A stretch of 64,000 nt of DNA from Pararobbsia alpina_A (GTDB taxonomy: Bacteria; Pseudomonadota; Gammaproteobacteria; Burkholderiales; Burkholderiaceae), in contig NZ_OZ221287.1 of the NCBI RefSeq assembly GCF_965118125.1, positions 2,852,001 through 2,916,000 on the forward strand. The letters run 5' to 3'. Of this stretch, positions 27,421 through 36,158 are shown piece by piece. Position 1 is the first letter of the stretch. Every line of letters starts with the position of its first letter. The position numbers and the translations under genes were made by a program. The notes under the pieces were generated by a model that was not told where the DNA came from, ran no database searches, and saw only the letters and a program-made list of their open reading frames with translations.

Positions 27421-28809
27421 TTACTCGCGCTCGAACATCGCGATCGACTCGACGTGCGATGTATGGGGGAACATGTTGACCACACCCGCGCCGCGCAGGT
27501 GATAGCCCGCTTCGTGCACGAGCAGGCCCGCATCGCGCGCGAGCGTCGACGGATTGCACGACACGTAGACGATGCGTTTGGGCAGCAGATCGTCGCGCCC
27601 TTGCTGGTGGAGTTCCGCGAGCGCCTTCGCCACGGCCAGCGCGCCTTCGCGCGGCGGATCGACCAGATATTTGTCGAACGGGCCAAGCGCCGCGAGATCT
27701 TCGGCGGTCAACTCAAACAGGTTGCGCGATTCGAACGACGTGCGCTCCCCTACGCCGTTGGCGATCGCGTTGTCCATCGCGCGCTGCGTCAGCGTTTCGC
27801 TGCCTTCGATCCCCATCACGGTGCCGGAAATGCGCGCCAGCGGCAGCGTGAAGTTACCAATTCCGCAGAACAGGTCGAGCACACGATCCGTCGACTCGGG
27901 CGCAAGCAGGCGCAGCGCGCGATGCACGAGCACCCGGTTGATCTGGTGATTCACCTGCGTGAAATCGGTCGGCCGGAACGGCATCCGGATGTTGTATTCC
28001 GGCAGCCGGTACGCGAGTTCGAGGTTGGTCGGATAAAACGGCACGACCGTGTCCGGGCCTTTGGGCTGAAGCCAGAATTGCACGCCGTGCTGATCGGCGA
28101 ATGCGCGGACCAGAGCCTCGTCATCCGCGTTCATCGGCTCGAGCACACGCAGCACGAGCGCGGTCACGCCGTCCCCGATCGCGAGCTCAATCTGCGGCAG
28201 GCGGTCGAAAATCGAGAGCTGACCGACCAGGTCGCGCAAGGGCCGCAGCATGGCCGACACGTGCGCGGGCAGCACTTCGCACGACTCCATGTCGACGACG
28301 TAGCTGCTCTTCTTTTCATGGAAGCCAACGAGCACACCGCCCTTCGCAGCCACGTGACGCACGGTCAGGCGCGCACGGAAGCGGTATCCGCCCGAGGGGC
28401 CGTGGATCGGCCGATACATCATCTCGGGCCGCAGCTTGGCGAGGTGCGACAGATTGTCTTCGAGCACACGCTGCTTGACCGCGATCTGCGCGCGCATATC
28501 GAGATGCTGCATCGAGCACCCGCCGCATCGGTCGTAGACCGGACATGCCGGCGTCGCGCGCAACGGGCTGCTGTTGAGCCGCTCGACCATCGTCGCCTGT
28601 TCGAACTTGGGCTTGCGGCGATAGGTCGCATATCGAACGCGCTCGCCCGGGAGCGCGCCCTCAACAAATATGACCTTGCCGGGCGTGCCGTCTTCGTTAT
28701 TCGGCAAGCGGCCGACACCCCGCGCCTCCATATCGAGCGAGACGATATCGATGACGGGGTAGCTGGAAATGGGCGGAGGCGTTTGTGGCTTGCGGGACTT
28801 GTGCGGCAC
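27421..28809 (-). CDS. rlmD: 23S rRNA U1939 C5-methyltransferase RlmD
   Basis: 462 residues. An N-terminal TRAM RNA-binding domain (SLDMEARGVGRLPNNEDG) is followed by an iron-sulfur cluster region with closely spaced cysteines (CPVYDRCGGCSMQHL). A SAM-binding Rossmann core follows (VLDLFCGIGNFTLPLA) with the catalytic cysteine in VSCNPSTLARD. RlmD methylates uridine 1939 of 23S rRNA. It is convergent with the BI-1 gene and shares the terminator with it. About 190 bases separate it from the exonuclease gene upstream. Confidence 0.95.
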   Translation of the reverse strand: MPHKSRKPQTPPPISSYPVIDIVSLDMEARGVGRLPNNEDGTPGKVIFVEGALPGERVRYATYRRKPKFEQATMVERLNSSPLRATPACPVYDRCGGCSMQHLDMRAQIAVKQRVLEDNLSHLAKLRPEMMYRPIHGPSGGYRFRARLTVRHVAAKGGVLVGFHEKKSSYVVDMESCEVLPAHVSAMLRPLRDLVGQLSIFDRLPQIELAIGDGVTALVLRVLEPMNADDEALVRAFADQHGVQFWLQPKGPDTVVPFYPTNLELAYRLPEYNIRMPFRPTDFTQVNHQINRVLVHRALRLLAPESTDRVLDLFCGIGNFTLPLARISGTVMGIEGSETLTQRAMDNAIANGVGERTSFESRNLFELTAEDLAALGPFDKYLVDPPREGALAVAKALAELHQQGRDDLLPKRIVYVSCNPSTLARDAGLLVHEAGYHLRGAGVVNMFPHTSHVESIAMFERE

Positions 28810-28995
28810 GGTGGACGTATTGTGTCAAACAGCGGGAAGGCCGCATTGTAGACCAATGGCGATGACGCGCCCCACGTCTGCCGGGCAATTTGGTATTCCG
28901 TAGACGCCTATCGGCGGCACCCGATGCGATCGGGTCGGTTGCGGGCATGCGCAGCAGCGAAGACCCGCACAAAGCGCGCAGACGAGATGAAGCGC

Positions 28996-29772
28996 TTACG
29001 CTTCGAACGCCGCCAGATATTCCTTCCACTGCGGCCCGCGTTCCGCCGCGAGCGCGCGTTTGACGACGTCGATTTCCGTTTCGTAGTCGTCTTGCGTAAA
29101 GGCGCCGCGCATCAATTGGAAACGCGCATACAGAAGATAGGTGTTGACGACGTCGGTCTCGCAGTAATTGCGGATCTCTTCGATGCGCCCCTCCTGGAAC
29201 GCGCCCCAGACCTGCGAACCGTCCATCCCCATCTTGCCGGGAAAACCGCACATCTTCGCGAGCGCATCGAGCGGCGCATTCGCGCGCGGCTGATACATCG
29301 CAAGCACATCCATCAGGTCGGTATGCCGCATGTGATACCGCGCGATGTAGTTATTCCACTTGAAGTCGCGGTCGTCTTCGCCCATGTCCCAATACTTCGC
29401 GGCCGCGATGCCATGTACGAGTGCGCGATAGTTGAGCACCGGCAGATCGAACGCACCGCCGTTCCACGACACGAGGATCGGGGTATACCGTTCGATGACC
29501 TTGAAGAACGACTGGATCAACGTGGTCTCGGGATCGTCGGGCGCGCCGAGCGAACGCACGCGAAAGCCTTCGCGATCGCGAAACGCGCACGAAATCGCGA
29601 CGATCCGATGAAGATGATGCGGAAGAAAATCCGATCCCGTCTTTTCGCGGCGCGCTGCGAAGGCTTGCTCGGCCACCTCGGCGTCGGACAGGCCTGCCAC
29701 GTCGTCGCCGATCTTGCGAAGACCTGCGACATCGGGAACCGTTTCAATATCAAAAACCAACACCGGTGTCAC
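28996..29772 (-). CDS. PolB-like 3'-5' exonuclease
   Basis: 258 residues with an RNase H-like DEDD exonuclease fold: ExoI motif FDIETVPD at residue 8, ExoII in SWNGGAFDLPVLNYRAL, and ExoIII in YCETDVVNTYLL. This matches the predicted 3'-5' exonuclease family related to the proofreading domain of DNA polymerase B. The substrate is unknown. The start codon is GTG at 29772 and overlaps the rpoS stop as GTGA, so translation is coupled to rpoS. Co-expression with the stationary-phase sigma factor would fit a DNA or RNA maintenance role under stress, which is inference. Confidence 0.88.
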   Translation of the reverse strand: MTPVLVFDIETVPDVAGLRKIGDDVAGLSDAEVAEQAFAARREKTGSDFLPHHLHRIVAISCAFRDREGFRVRSLGAPDDPETTLIQSFFKVIERYTPILVSWNGGAFDLPVLNYRALVHGIAAAKYWDMGEDDRDFKWNNYIARYHMRHTDLMDVLAMYQPRANAPLDALAKMCGFPGKMGMDGSQVWGAFQEGRIEEIRNYCETDVVNTYLLYARFQLMRGAFTQDDYETEIDVVKRALAAERGPQWKEYLAAFEA

Positions 29773-30842
29773 AGGACGGCGTCCTTTCTCACACCGTTCG
29801 AGGCGAAGTATCGTTTGAGGCGCACCAGGGCTTCCTGTTGAATCTGTCTGACGCGCTCACGCGTGAGACCCATTTCGTCGGCGAGTTCTTCAAGCGTCGC
29901 CGGCTCGACATTGTTGAGACCGAAGCGGCGTTCGATCACGTGGCGATGCTTGTCTGACAGGCGCGAGAGCCACGCCTTGGTCAGCTGCTCGAGTTCGCGA
30001 TGCTGCACTTCCGAATCCGGCGATTCGCTCTGGTCGTCGGACAGCAGATCCAGCAGGCTGCTCGTCGGATCGAGTTCGAGCGGCGCATCGAGCGAGGCCG
30101 TGTGTTCGTTGAGCGCGAGAATATCCGTCACTTCTTCGGGCGTTTTGCCCGTCAGGTGCGCAATATCTTCGACGCTGGCATCGCGCCGTTCGCTCGGCGC
30201 TTCCGAGTTGGCCGAGCTCTTTTCCAGATGGCGCTTCGCGCGCAGCACCTGATTGAGTTCACGGATCACATGCACGGGCAAACGCACGGTGCGCGCCTGA
30301 TTCATGATCGCGCGCTCGATGCTCTGCCGGATCCACCACGTGGCATAGGTCGAGAACCGGAAGCCGCGCTGCGGATCGAATTTCTCGATCGCATGCATGA
30401 GGCCAAGGTTGCCTTCCTCGATCAGATCGAGCAACGGCACCCCACGATTCAGATAGCCCTTCGCGATGCTCACGACGAGACGCAGGTTGCGCTCGATCAT
30501 GACCTGCCGCGCAGGAAATTCGCCGGCCTTCGCGAGCGTCGAATAGTGCTGCTCTTCGGTGACCGTGAGCAGCGGCTTGACGCTGATCCGGTTCAGATAG
30601 TGCTGAATGGTATCGGCCGTCAGTTCGGCCTTGAGCACTGCCTTGAAGTCGTCGGGGTCGGGCTCGGCGGCACTCGGCGCGGCGAGCCGCTCTCCGCCCT
30701 CACCATATTCCGGTTCGGCGGAGTCGGCTTCGTCATCCTCCGTCTCGGCGCGCGCGCCTTGCTCGTCATCCGAATCTGCGGCGTCTTGCTCGCGGATGTC
30801 TTCCGACATCCCGTCACGCTGGCGTCGCTTCACTTTCGGCAT
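29769..30842 (-). CDS. rpoS: RNA polymerase sigma factor RpoS
   Basis: 357 residues. A disordered acidic N terminus of about 75 residues precedes region 1.2 (DTIQHYLNRISVKPLLT). Region 2 is intact (NLGLMHAIEKFDPQRGFRFS, then TYATWWIRQSIERAI), as are region 3 and the region 4 helix-turn-helix (LEELADEMGLTRERVRQIQ). The general stress and stationary-phase sigma factor. It lies directly after nlpD, and in relatives the main rpoS promoter sits inside nlpD. The acidic extension is longer than in E. coli but usual for Burkholderiaceae. It overlaps the exonuclease start. Confidence 0.97.
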   Translation of the reverse strand: MPKVKRRQRDGMSEDIREQDAADSDDEQGARAETEDDEADSAEPEYGEGGERLAAPSAAEPDPDDFKAVLKAELTADTIQHYLNRISVKPLLTVTEEQHYSTLAKAGEFPARQVMIERNLRLVVSIAKGYLNRGVPLLDLIEEGNLGLMHAIEKFDPQRGFRFSTYATWWIRQSIERAIMNQARTVRLPVHVIRELNQVLRAKRHLEKSSANSEAPSERRDASVEDIAHLTGKTPEEVTDILALNEHTASLDAPLELDPTSSLLDLLSDDQSESPDSEVQHRELEQLTKAWLSRLSDKHRHVIERRFGLNNVEPATLEELADEMGLTRERVRQIQQEALVRLKRYFASNGVRKDAVL

Positions 30843-30855
30843 GGTGCTCCCTAGC

Positions 30856-31806
30856 CTATTGAGGCGGTAGGTACTGTAGCGGATCGACCGGTTTGCCCTG
30901 CTTGCGAACTTCGAAATGCAGCATCACCTTGTCCGAATCGGTGTTGCCCATCTCGGCAATCTTCTGCCCCTTCGTTACGGCATCGCCTTCCTTGACCAGC
31001 AACGCCCGATTATGCGCATACGCGGTCAAAAACGTCGCGTCGTGTTTGATGATAATCAGGTTGCCGTAGCCACGGAGTCCGTTGCCCGCATAAACAACAC
31101 GCCCTTCAGACGACGCGCGCACCGGGTCGCCCGCAGCGCCGCCGATGTCGAGACCTTTGTCCTGCGCATCGAAATTGTGCAGGATCGGGCCCTTCGCCGG
31201 CCACGAAAACGACACAGGACCATTCGACGCCGGCGTGCTCGCACCCGTGGACGGTGTCGGGGCGGGAGTTGCCGCGATTGCGCCCGGCGGGTTCGACGTG
31301 CTAGGCGCGATGGGCGCCGGCGGCGTCACGCCATTATTCGCCGGACCGTACGGTGCCGGGTTCATCGGCGCTGCACCCGGAGCGCCCGGCGTCGTCGCGA
31401 TCATCGGCGGATTCGAGCCGCCCGGAGGCGCCACACGCAACAGCTGGTCGACTTCGATCTGGTTCGGATTCGTGATGTTGTTCCACGTCGCGACGTCACG
31501 ATAGTTGCGTCCGTTCACGAGCGCAATCCGGTAAAGCGTGTCACCGGGTTTGACACGATAGTAGCCCGGCGGCGCAGGCGGCAGCGGCGCGGCCACCTCG
31601 GGCGCGACCGGTGCGGTCTGCAGCGTGCCTGCAGGCGGAACCTGGGTAGTGGGGGTGCTGAGCGCCCCGGATGGCGATCGGTCGATAACGGGTGCGTTAT
31701 CAAGGCGTGTCGAGCACGCGACGAGCGTCGACAATGCACCGGCCATCACGATCCGCTGAGCCATCGACGTCGTGGCGATCACGCTCTGTCTCCGCAACTT
31801 ACTCAT
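30856..31806 (-). CDS. nlpD: NlpD-like lipoprotein, amidase activator
   Basis: 316 residues from the ATG at 31806 (MSKLRRQS). A lipobox ALSTLVAC gives a lipidated cysteine. A LysM domain follows (YYRVKPGDTLYRIALVNG), then a Pro/Ala/Gly-rich linker and a C-terminal M23/LytM domain (GYGNLIIIKHDATFLTAYAH, LHFEVRKQGK). The first catalytic histidine of active M23 enzymes is replaced in KGLDIGG, as in E. coli NlpD, so it probably activates a cell-wall amidase during division rather than cutting peptidoglycan itself. A TTG nine bases upstream is a less likely start. It follows pcm closely. Confidence 0.94.
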   Translation of the reverse strand: MSKLRRQSVIATTSMAQRIVMAGALSTLVACSTRLDNAPVIDRSPSGALSTPTTQVPPAGTLQTAPVAPEVAAPLPPAPPGYYRVKPGDTLYRIALVNGRNYRDVATWNNITNPNQIEVDQLLRVAPPGGSNPPMIATTPGAPGAAPMNPAPYGPANNGVTPPAPIAPSTSNPPGAIAATPAPTPSTGASTPASNGPVSFSWPAKGPILHNFDAQDKGLDIGGAAGDPVRASSEGRVVYAGNGLRGYGNLIIIKHDATFLTAYAHNRALLVKEGDAVTKGQKIAEMGNTDSDKVMLHFEVRKQGKPVDPLQYLPPQ

Positions 31807-31811
31807 CGCTT

Positions 31812-32966
31812 TCAAATCACTCCGGATTTTAAGGGCACAAAGAAAACACGATCAAGCTGCGATTCGTGCCATTGATTCTCGGCAACACGCTCGACAAGCG
31901 TGAGCACCTGGGATTGCGCGCCGACCGGCGCAATCAGTCGGCCACCAATCTGCAACTGTTCGAGCAACGCTTGCGGCACATCGAGCCCCGCCGCCGCAAT
32001 CACGATCGCATCGAACGGCGCCACCTTCGGCATACCAAGGCGTCCGTCACCATAGTGCAAACGGATATTCGGGATCCTCAGCGGTCGCAGATTCTGTTTC
32101 GCGCGCTCGTATAACGGACGAATACGCTCAATCGAATACACGTCGCGTGCCACGCCGGACAGCACGGCGGCCTGGTAGCCGCAGCCCGTGCCGATCTCGA
32201 GCACGTTGTCGAGCACGCGGCCGTTGGCGGCAATCTCGATCATCCGGGCGACCACCGATGGCTTCGAAATCGTCTGGTGATGACCGATCGGCAGCGCGGC
32301 TTCTTCGTACGCCTGCGTCGCGAAGCCCGGGTCGACAAACAGATGGCGCGGCACCGCAGCCATGGCGGCGAGCACGCGCGGGTCGCTGACGCCGCTGGCG
32401 CGAACGCGTTCGACCATGCGCTCGCGAACACGTTCAGATGTCAGGGAAAAATTTGCCGGCGCGGCCGACGAGGAGGACCGCGCCTGCACCGTCGGTTTGA
32501 CGGCCGCGACGACCGGGCGCTCGGCCCGCGGAGGCACCGGCACACGCGTGAGGATGCGCACCGGGGGCGGCGTCGTTGCGGCGGGCTCGGCGGGCACCGC
32601 CCGATGCGTCACCGGTTGCGCCGGTTGAGTCAATCTCGCCGGTTTCGTCGGCTTTGCGTGTTCGGTTGCCAGCGCGGCGGCGCGCGAGCGTTGCTCCGGC
32701 GAAATGCGCGACGGCTCGGCGCGCGTCGGCACAGCGGACACCGGGCGCGACACGCCTTGCGAGGCGGCCCCGCTTGCCGCCTTTTTCATCGTATCGAAAC
32801 CCGCGTGCGCAACCGTCGCCTTCGTCGCCGTTTTGACGCCGATATTGGCCTTGTCGCCTGCACTGCCCTGCGCGCCCGTCTTGCTCCCCTGTTTGCCTGT
32901 CTTCGAGGCCGGGACGCGGACGAGATCGTCGAGGCCGAGCGGAAAGCGCTTCGGTGCGCTCGTCAT
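31812..32966 (-). CDS. pcm: Protein-L-isoaspartate O-methyltransferase with long N-terminal extension
   Basis: 384 residues. The C-terminal 215 residues are a complete Pcm: VSDPRVLAAMAAVPRHLFVD, the SAM site NVLEIGTGCGYQAAVLS and the GRLIAPVG strand. Pcm methylates isoaspartyl residues as the first step of protein repair. The first 170 residues are low complexity (Thr, Ala, Lys, Pro, Arg) with no recognisable domain. They add considerably to the roughly 210 residues of E. coli Pcm. The start overlaps the surE stop as ATGA, and the stop is just before nlpD, so surE-pcm-nlpD-rpoS form one operon. Confidence 0.94.
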   Translation of the reverse strand: MTSAPKRFPLGLDDLVRVPASKTGKQGSKTGAQGSAGDKANIGVKTATKATVAHAGFDTMKKAASGAASQGVSRPVSAVPTRAEPSRISPEQRSRAAALATEHAKPTKPARLTQPAQPVTHRAVPAEPAATTPPPVRILTRVPVPPRAERPVVAAVKPTVQARSSSSAAPANFSLTSERVRERMVERVRASGVSDPRVLAAMAAVPRHLFVDPGFATQAYEEAALPIGHHQTISKPSVVARMIEIAANGRVLDNVLEIGTGCGYQAAVLSGVARDVYSIERIRPLYERAKQNLRPLRIPNIRLHYGDGRLGMPKVAPFDAIVIAAAGLDVPQALLEQLQIGGRLIAPVGAQSQVLTLVERVAENQWHESQLDRVFFVPLKSGVI

Positions 32967-33721
32967 GGGCGATGCTCCGTCAGCGTCGTCCAGTGATGCA
33001 AGGCGTCGAGCGTGGTGAGGTCGGTCAGATCGAGTTGCAACGGCGTGATGGACACTTCGCCGTGCGCGACCGCGTGGAAATCGGTGCCGGCGCTCGCATC
33101 GCGCGCTTCACCGGTGCCGCCGATCCAGTAGATCGGCTCTCCGCGCGGATTTTCCTGGCAGATCACGGGCTGGGACGGATGCCGTTTGCCCAGGCGCGTC
33201 ACGCGCCAGGTGTCGAGCTCGTCGTACGGACGATTCGGAATATTGACGTTGAGCAGAAATGGCGCGGGCAAGGGATGGGTGACGTAGTGTTCGATGATGT
33301 CGACCGCCACGCGTGCGGCATCGTCGACGTGCTGCCAGTCCTTGTCGGAGAGCGAAAACGCAAACGAAGGCAGACCAAACAGATAGCCCTCTGTCGCCGC
33401 CGCGACGGTGCCCGAATACAGTGTGTCCTCGCCCATGTTCTGGCCGTTATTGACGCCCGAGACAACAATGTCCGGCCGATAGTCGAGCACGCCCGTCAAC
33501 GCGATATGCACGCAATCGGTTGGCGTGCCGTTCACATAACGGAAGCCGCTCGGCGCATTGAAGAGCGACAGCGGCCGGTTCAGGGTCAATGAATTCGACG
33601 CGCCGCTGCAGTTTTGTTCCGGCGCGACCACCGCCACATCCCCGAGGCGCGTGAGTTCGCGGTGGAGTGCGGCCAGTCCGGGAGCCAGATAACCGTCGTC
33701 GTTGCTGAGCAGGATTCGCAT
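32963..33721 (-). CDS. surE: 5'/3'-nucleotidase SurE
   Basis: 252 residues. The N-terminal metal site ILLSNDDGYLAPG and the second block VSGVNNGQNMGEDTLYSGTV are intact, as are the TPTDCVHIAL and LNVNIP segments. SurE removes phosphate from nucleoside monophosphates and helps survival in stationary phase. It heads the surE-pcm-nlpD-rpoS group and its stop overlaps the pcm start. About 70 bases separate it from the CoA-transferase gene upstream. Confidence 0.96.
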   Translation of the reverse strand: MRILLSNDDGYLAPGLAALHRELTRLGDVAVVAPEQNCSGASNSLTLNRPLSLFNAPSGFRYVNGTPTDCVHIALTGVLDYRPDIVVSGVNNGQNMGEDTLYSGTVAAATEGYLFGLPSFAFSLSDKDWQHVDDAARVAVDIIEHYVTHPLPAPFLLNVNIPNRPYDELDTWRVTRLGKRHPSQPVICQENPRGEPIYWIGGTGEARDASAGTDFHAVAHGEVSITPLQLDLTDLTTLDALHHWTTLTEHRP

Positions 33722-33792
33722 GCGGGCGATTGTAACCGAGGAAGTCCGGCGCTCCTTCGCCGGCCTCCCTTTTTACCTGATTCGGTCAACGT

Positions 33793-35016
33793 TCAGATGA
33801 CACCGCTCGCGCGCAACGCGGCGATCCGCGCATCGTCGTAGCCCAGTTCGCGCAGCACGAGGTCGGTGTGCTCGCCGAGCTCGGGGCCGAGCCACTGCGT
33901 GGAACCCGGTGTCTCCGACAGCTTCGGCGTGATATTGGGCACTGGCAACGCGGTGCCGTCCGGCAGCGCGAATCGCTGAATCATCTCGCGCGCGAGAAAG
34001 TGCGGATCGGCGAACATGTCCGCGGCGCTATAGATGCGGCCCGCCGGCACGTCGGCCGCATGCAGCACGACGAGCGCTTCGTCGAGTGTGCGTTCGCTCA
34101 GCCATGCGCCAATCGCAGCGTCGAGCTCGGCGGTGCGAGGCACCCGCCCGTCGTTGCTCGCGAGCGCCGGGTCGTCCGCGAGATCCTGACGGTCGATTGC
34201 AATCATCAGCCGCTTGAAGATCGGGTCGCTGTTGCCGCCGATCACGATGCTGCCGTCGCGGCACGCGTAGGTGTTCGACGGAACGATGCCAGGCAGCGAC
34301 GCGCCGGTGCGCTCGCGCACGAGCCCATACACCCCGTACTCGGGCACGACGCTTTCCATCATGTTGAACACGGCTTCGTAGAGCGCGACGTCGACCACCT
34401 GCCCCTTCCCCGTGCGCTTGCCGCCGGTCGCATTGCGGTGATGCAGCGCCATCAGCGCGCCGATCACGCCATGCAGCGACGCGATCGAGTCGCCGATCGA
34501 AATGCCGATGCGCGGCGGCGGCAAATCGGGATAGCCCGTGATGTGACGCAGGCCGCCCATCGACTCGCCGATCGCGCCGAAGCCCGGGCGGTCCTTGTAG
34601 GGACCCGTCTGCCCGAAGCCCGACAGCCGGACCATGACAAGCCCCGGATTGTTTTGCGAGAGCACGTCGTATCCGAGGCCGAGCTTCTCGAGACCGCCGG
34701 GACGAAAGTTTTCGATCACGATGTCGGCTTCGGCGGCGAGCTGCCGAACGATCTCGCGCCCTTCTTCCGATTTCAGATTGATCGTGACCGATTGCTTGTT
34801 GCGGGCCTGCACATACCACCACAACGAGGTACCGCCCTGCTCGGGGTACAGCTTGCGCCATTTGCGCAGCGGATCGCCACCGCGAGGGTCTTCGATCTTG
34901 ATGACCTGCGCACCGAACTCGGCAAAAAGCCGCGCGGCGAACGGGCCTGCGATCAGTGTGCCGAGTTCGAGAACCTTGACGCCCGACATCGGGCCCGTCG
35001 AAGACGTCGCATTCAT
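33793..35016 (-). CDS. Class III (CaiB/BaiF) CoA-transferase
   Basis: 407 residues. Opening GVKVLELGTLIAGPFAARLF, then GGTSLWWYVQARNKQSVTIN with the aspartate-containing region downstream, VRLSGFGQTGPYKDRPGFG and the GLRHITGYPD loop are typical of CaiB/BaiF transferases. These move CoA between organic acids; the substrates (for example dicarboxylates, carnitine or bile acids) cannot be told from sequence. It lies between recR and surE, two maintenance genes, with only two bases before recR, so it is carried on the same transcript although its role looks metabolic. Base use is not obviously foreign. Confidence 0.9.
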   Translation of the reverse strand: MNATSSTGPMSGVKVLELGTLIAGPFAARLFAEFGAQVIKIEDPRGGDPLRKWRKLYPEQGGTSLWWYVQARNKQSVTINLKSEEGREIVRQLAAEADIVIENFRPGGLEKLGLGYDVLSQNNPGLVMVRLSGFGQTGPYKDRPGFGAIGESMGGLRHITGYPDLPPPRIGISIGDSIASLHGVIGALMALHHRNATGGKRTGKGQVVDVALYEAVFNMMESVVPEYGVYGLVRERTGASLPGIVPSNTYACRDGSIVIGGNSDPIFKRLMIAIDRQDLADDPALASNDGRVPRTAELDAAIGAWLSERTLDEALVVLHAADVPAGRIYSAADMFADPHFLAREMIQRFALPDGTALPVPNITPKLSETPGSTQWLGPELGEHTDLVLRELGYDDARIAALRASGVI

Positions 35017-35018
35017 GC

Positions 35019-35615
35019 TCAGAGTGTCCGGCGATCGAGCACGGCACGCGCGATCGTGCCGGCGTCGACATACTCGAGCTCGCCGCCCACAGGAACACCG
35101 CGCGCAAGACGGGTGACAGCGAGACCACGTGCCTTGAGGGCTTGCGCGAGATAGTGCGCAGTTGCCTCGCCTTCGTTCGTGAAGTTGGTCGCGAGGACCA
35201 CCTCGCGAACCGTGCCGTCACTCGCGCGTTTCATCAACCGGTCAAAGTGAATTTCGCGCGGGCCAATGCCGTCGAGCGGACTCAGGCGGCCCATGAGCAC
35301 AAAGTAGAGTCCCTTGTACGTCATGGTCTGTTCGAGCATGGCCTGATCGGCGGGCGTCTCGACAACGCACAGCAGTGCGCCGTCGCGCTCCTCGTCCGAG
35401 CAGGTCTCGCAGATATCGGCTTCGGTGAAGGTATTGCAGCGCGAGCAATGACGCAGCGTCGTCGTCGCGTTAAGCAGCGCATTGCCGAGCTTCTCGGCGC
35501 CCGGCCGATCGTGCTGCATCAGGTGGTACGCGATGCGTTGCGCGGATTTGGGGCCGACGCCGGGCAACGCGCGCAGCGCATCGATCAGCGTGGCGAGTGC
35601 GGAAGGTGGCTTCAA
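35019..35615 (-). CDS. recR: Recombination mediator RecR
   Basis: 198 residues. A helix-hairpin-helix (ALPGVGPKSAQRIAYHL), a four-cysteine zinc finger (CSRCNTFTEADICETC) and a Toprim domain (LCVVETPADQAMLEQTM, MGRLSPLDGIGP) appear in the expected order. With RecF and RecO it loads RecA at single-strand gaps. Order ybaB-recR after dnaX is conserved across bacteria. A 147-base gap holding short repeats separates it from ybaB. Confidence 0.97.
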   Translation of the reverse strand: MKPPSALATLIDALRALPGVGPKSAQRIAYHLMQHDRPGAEKLGNALLNATTTLRHCSRCNTFTEADICETCSDEERDGALLCVVETPADQAMLEQTMTYKGLYFVLMGRLSPLDGIGPREIHFDRLMKRASDGTVREVVLATNFTNEGEATAHYLAQALKARGLAVTRLARGVPVGGELEYVDAGTIARAVLDRRTL

Positions 35616-35654
35616 CTCGGGCTCTGCGCGCGAAAACGTGTCAATGAAACTCTA

Positions 35655-35725
35655 CCAGGGCCGCCCTGGACGCACGGCATCCTGAGCGGATTGAAACGGC
35701 TTGTGAAACGGCTTGTGAAGCGTGC
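35655..35725 (-). repeat. Short inverted and direct repeats between ybaB and recR
   Basis: CCAGGGC and GCCCTGG (35655-35661, 35663-35669) form an inverted repeat with a single base between. A 12-base unit TTGTGAAACGGC is repeated about two and a half times at 35691-35719. No gene is seen here. Confidence 0.5.
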
Positions 35726-35762
35726 TCTGCAGCGGGCTGTAAGGCGTGCCCTGAAGCGTCGC

Positions 35763-36089
35763 TCAGAACGGCATCTTGAAGCCCGGCGGCAGCGGCATGC
35801 CCGACGTCAGCGAACCCATCTTTTCCTGCGTCGTGGCTTCTGCCTTGCGCACGGCGTCGTTGAAGGCGGCTGCCACGAGATCCTCGAGCATGTCCTTGTC
35901 GTCAGCCAGCAGGCTCGGGTCGATCGCAACACGGCGGACTTCGTTCTTGCAGGTCATCGTCACCTTGACGAGGCCGGCGCCCGATTGGCCCTCGACCTCG
36001 ATCAGCGCGAGCTGGTCCTGCATCTTCTTCATGTTGTCCTGCATCTGTTGGGCTTGCTTCATCAACCCAGCCAGTTGGTTCTTCATCAT
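35763..36089 (-). CDS. ybaB: YbaB/EbfC nucleoid-associated protein
   Basis: 108 residues from MMKNQLAGLMKQAQQMQDNM at 36089; the next codon is also ATG. The helical dimerisation segment, the central strand region (VTMTCKNEVRRVAIDPSLL) and the Gly/Pro-rich end (GMPLPPGFKMPF) match the family. YbaB dimers bind DNA and bridge the nucleoid. The upstream in-frame extension to 36149 is not conserved. It lies between dnaX and recR, its universal neighbourhood. Confidence 0.95.
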   Translation of the reverse strand: MMKNQLAGLMKQAQQMQDNMKKMQDQLALIEVEGQSGAGLVKVTMTCKNEVRRVAIDPSLLADDKDMLEDLVAAAFNDAVRKAEATTQEKMGSLTSGMPLPPGFKMPF

Positions 36090-36158
36090 GGCGACAGCTC
36101 CTTCAATAAGGGTGTAATCGGTCAGTACGGGGACGAGGCCCCCGGGCATGCGGGTCGG

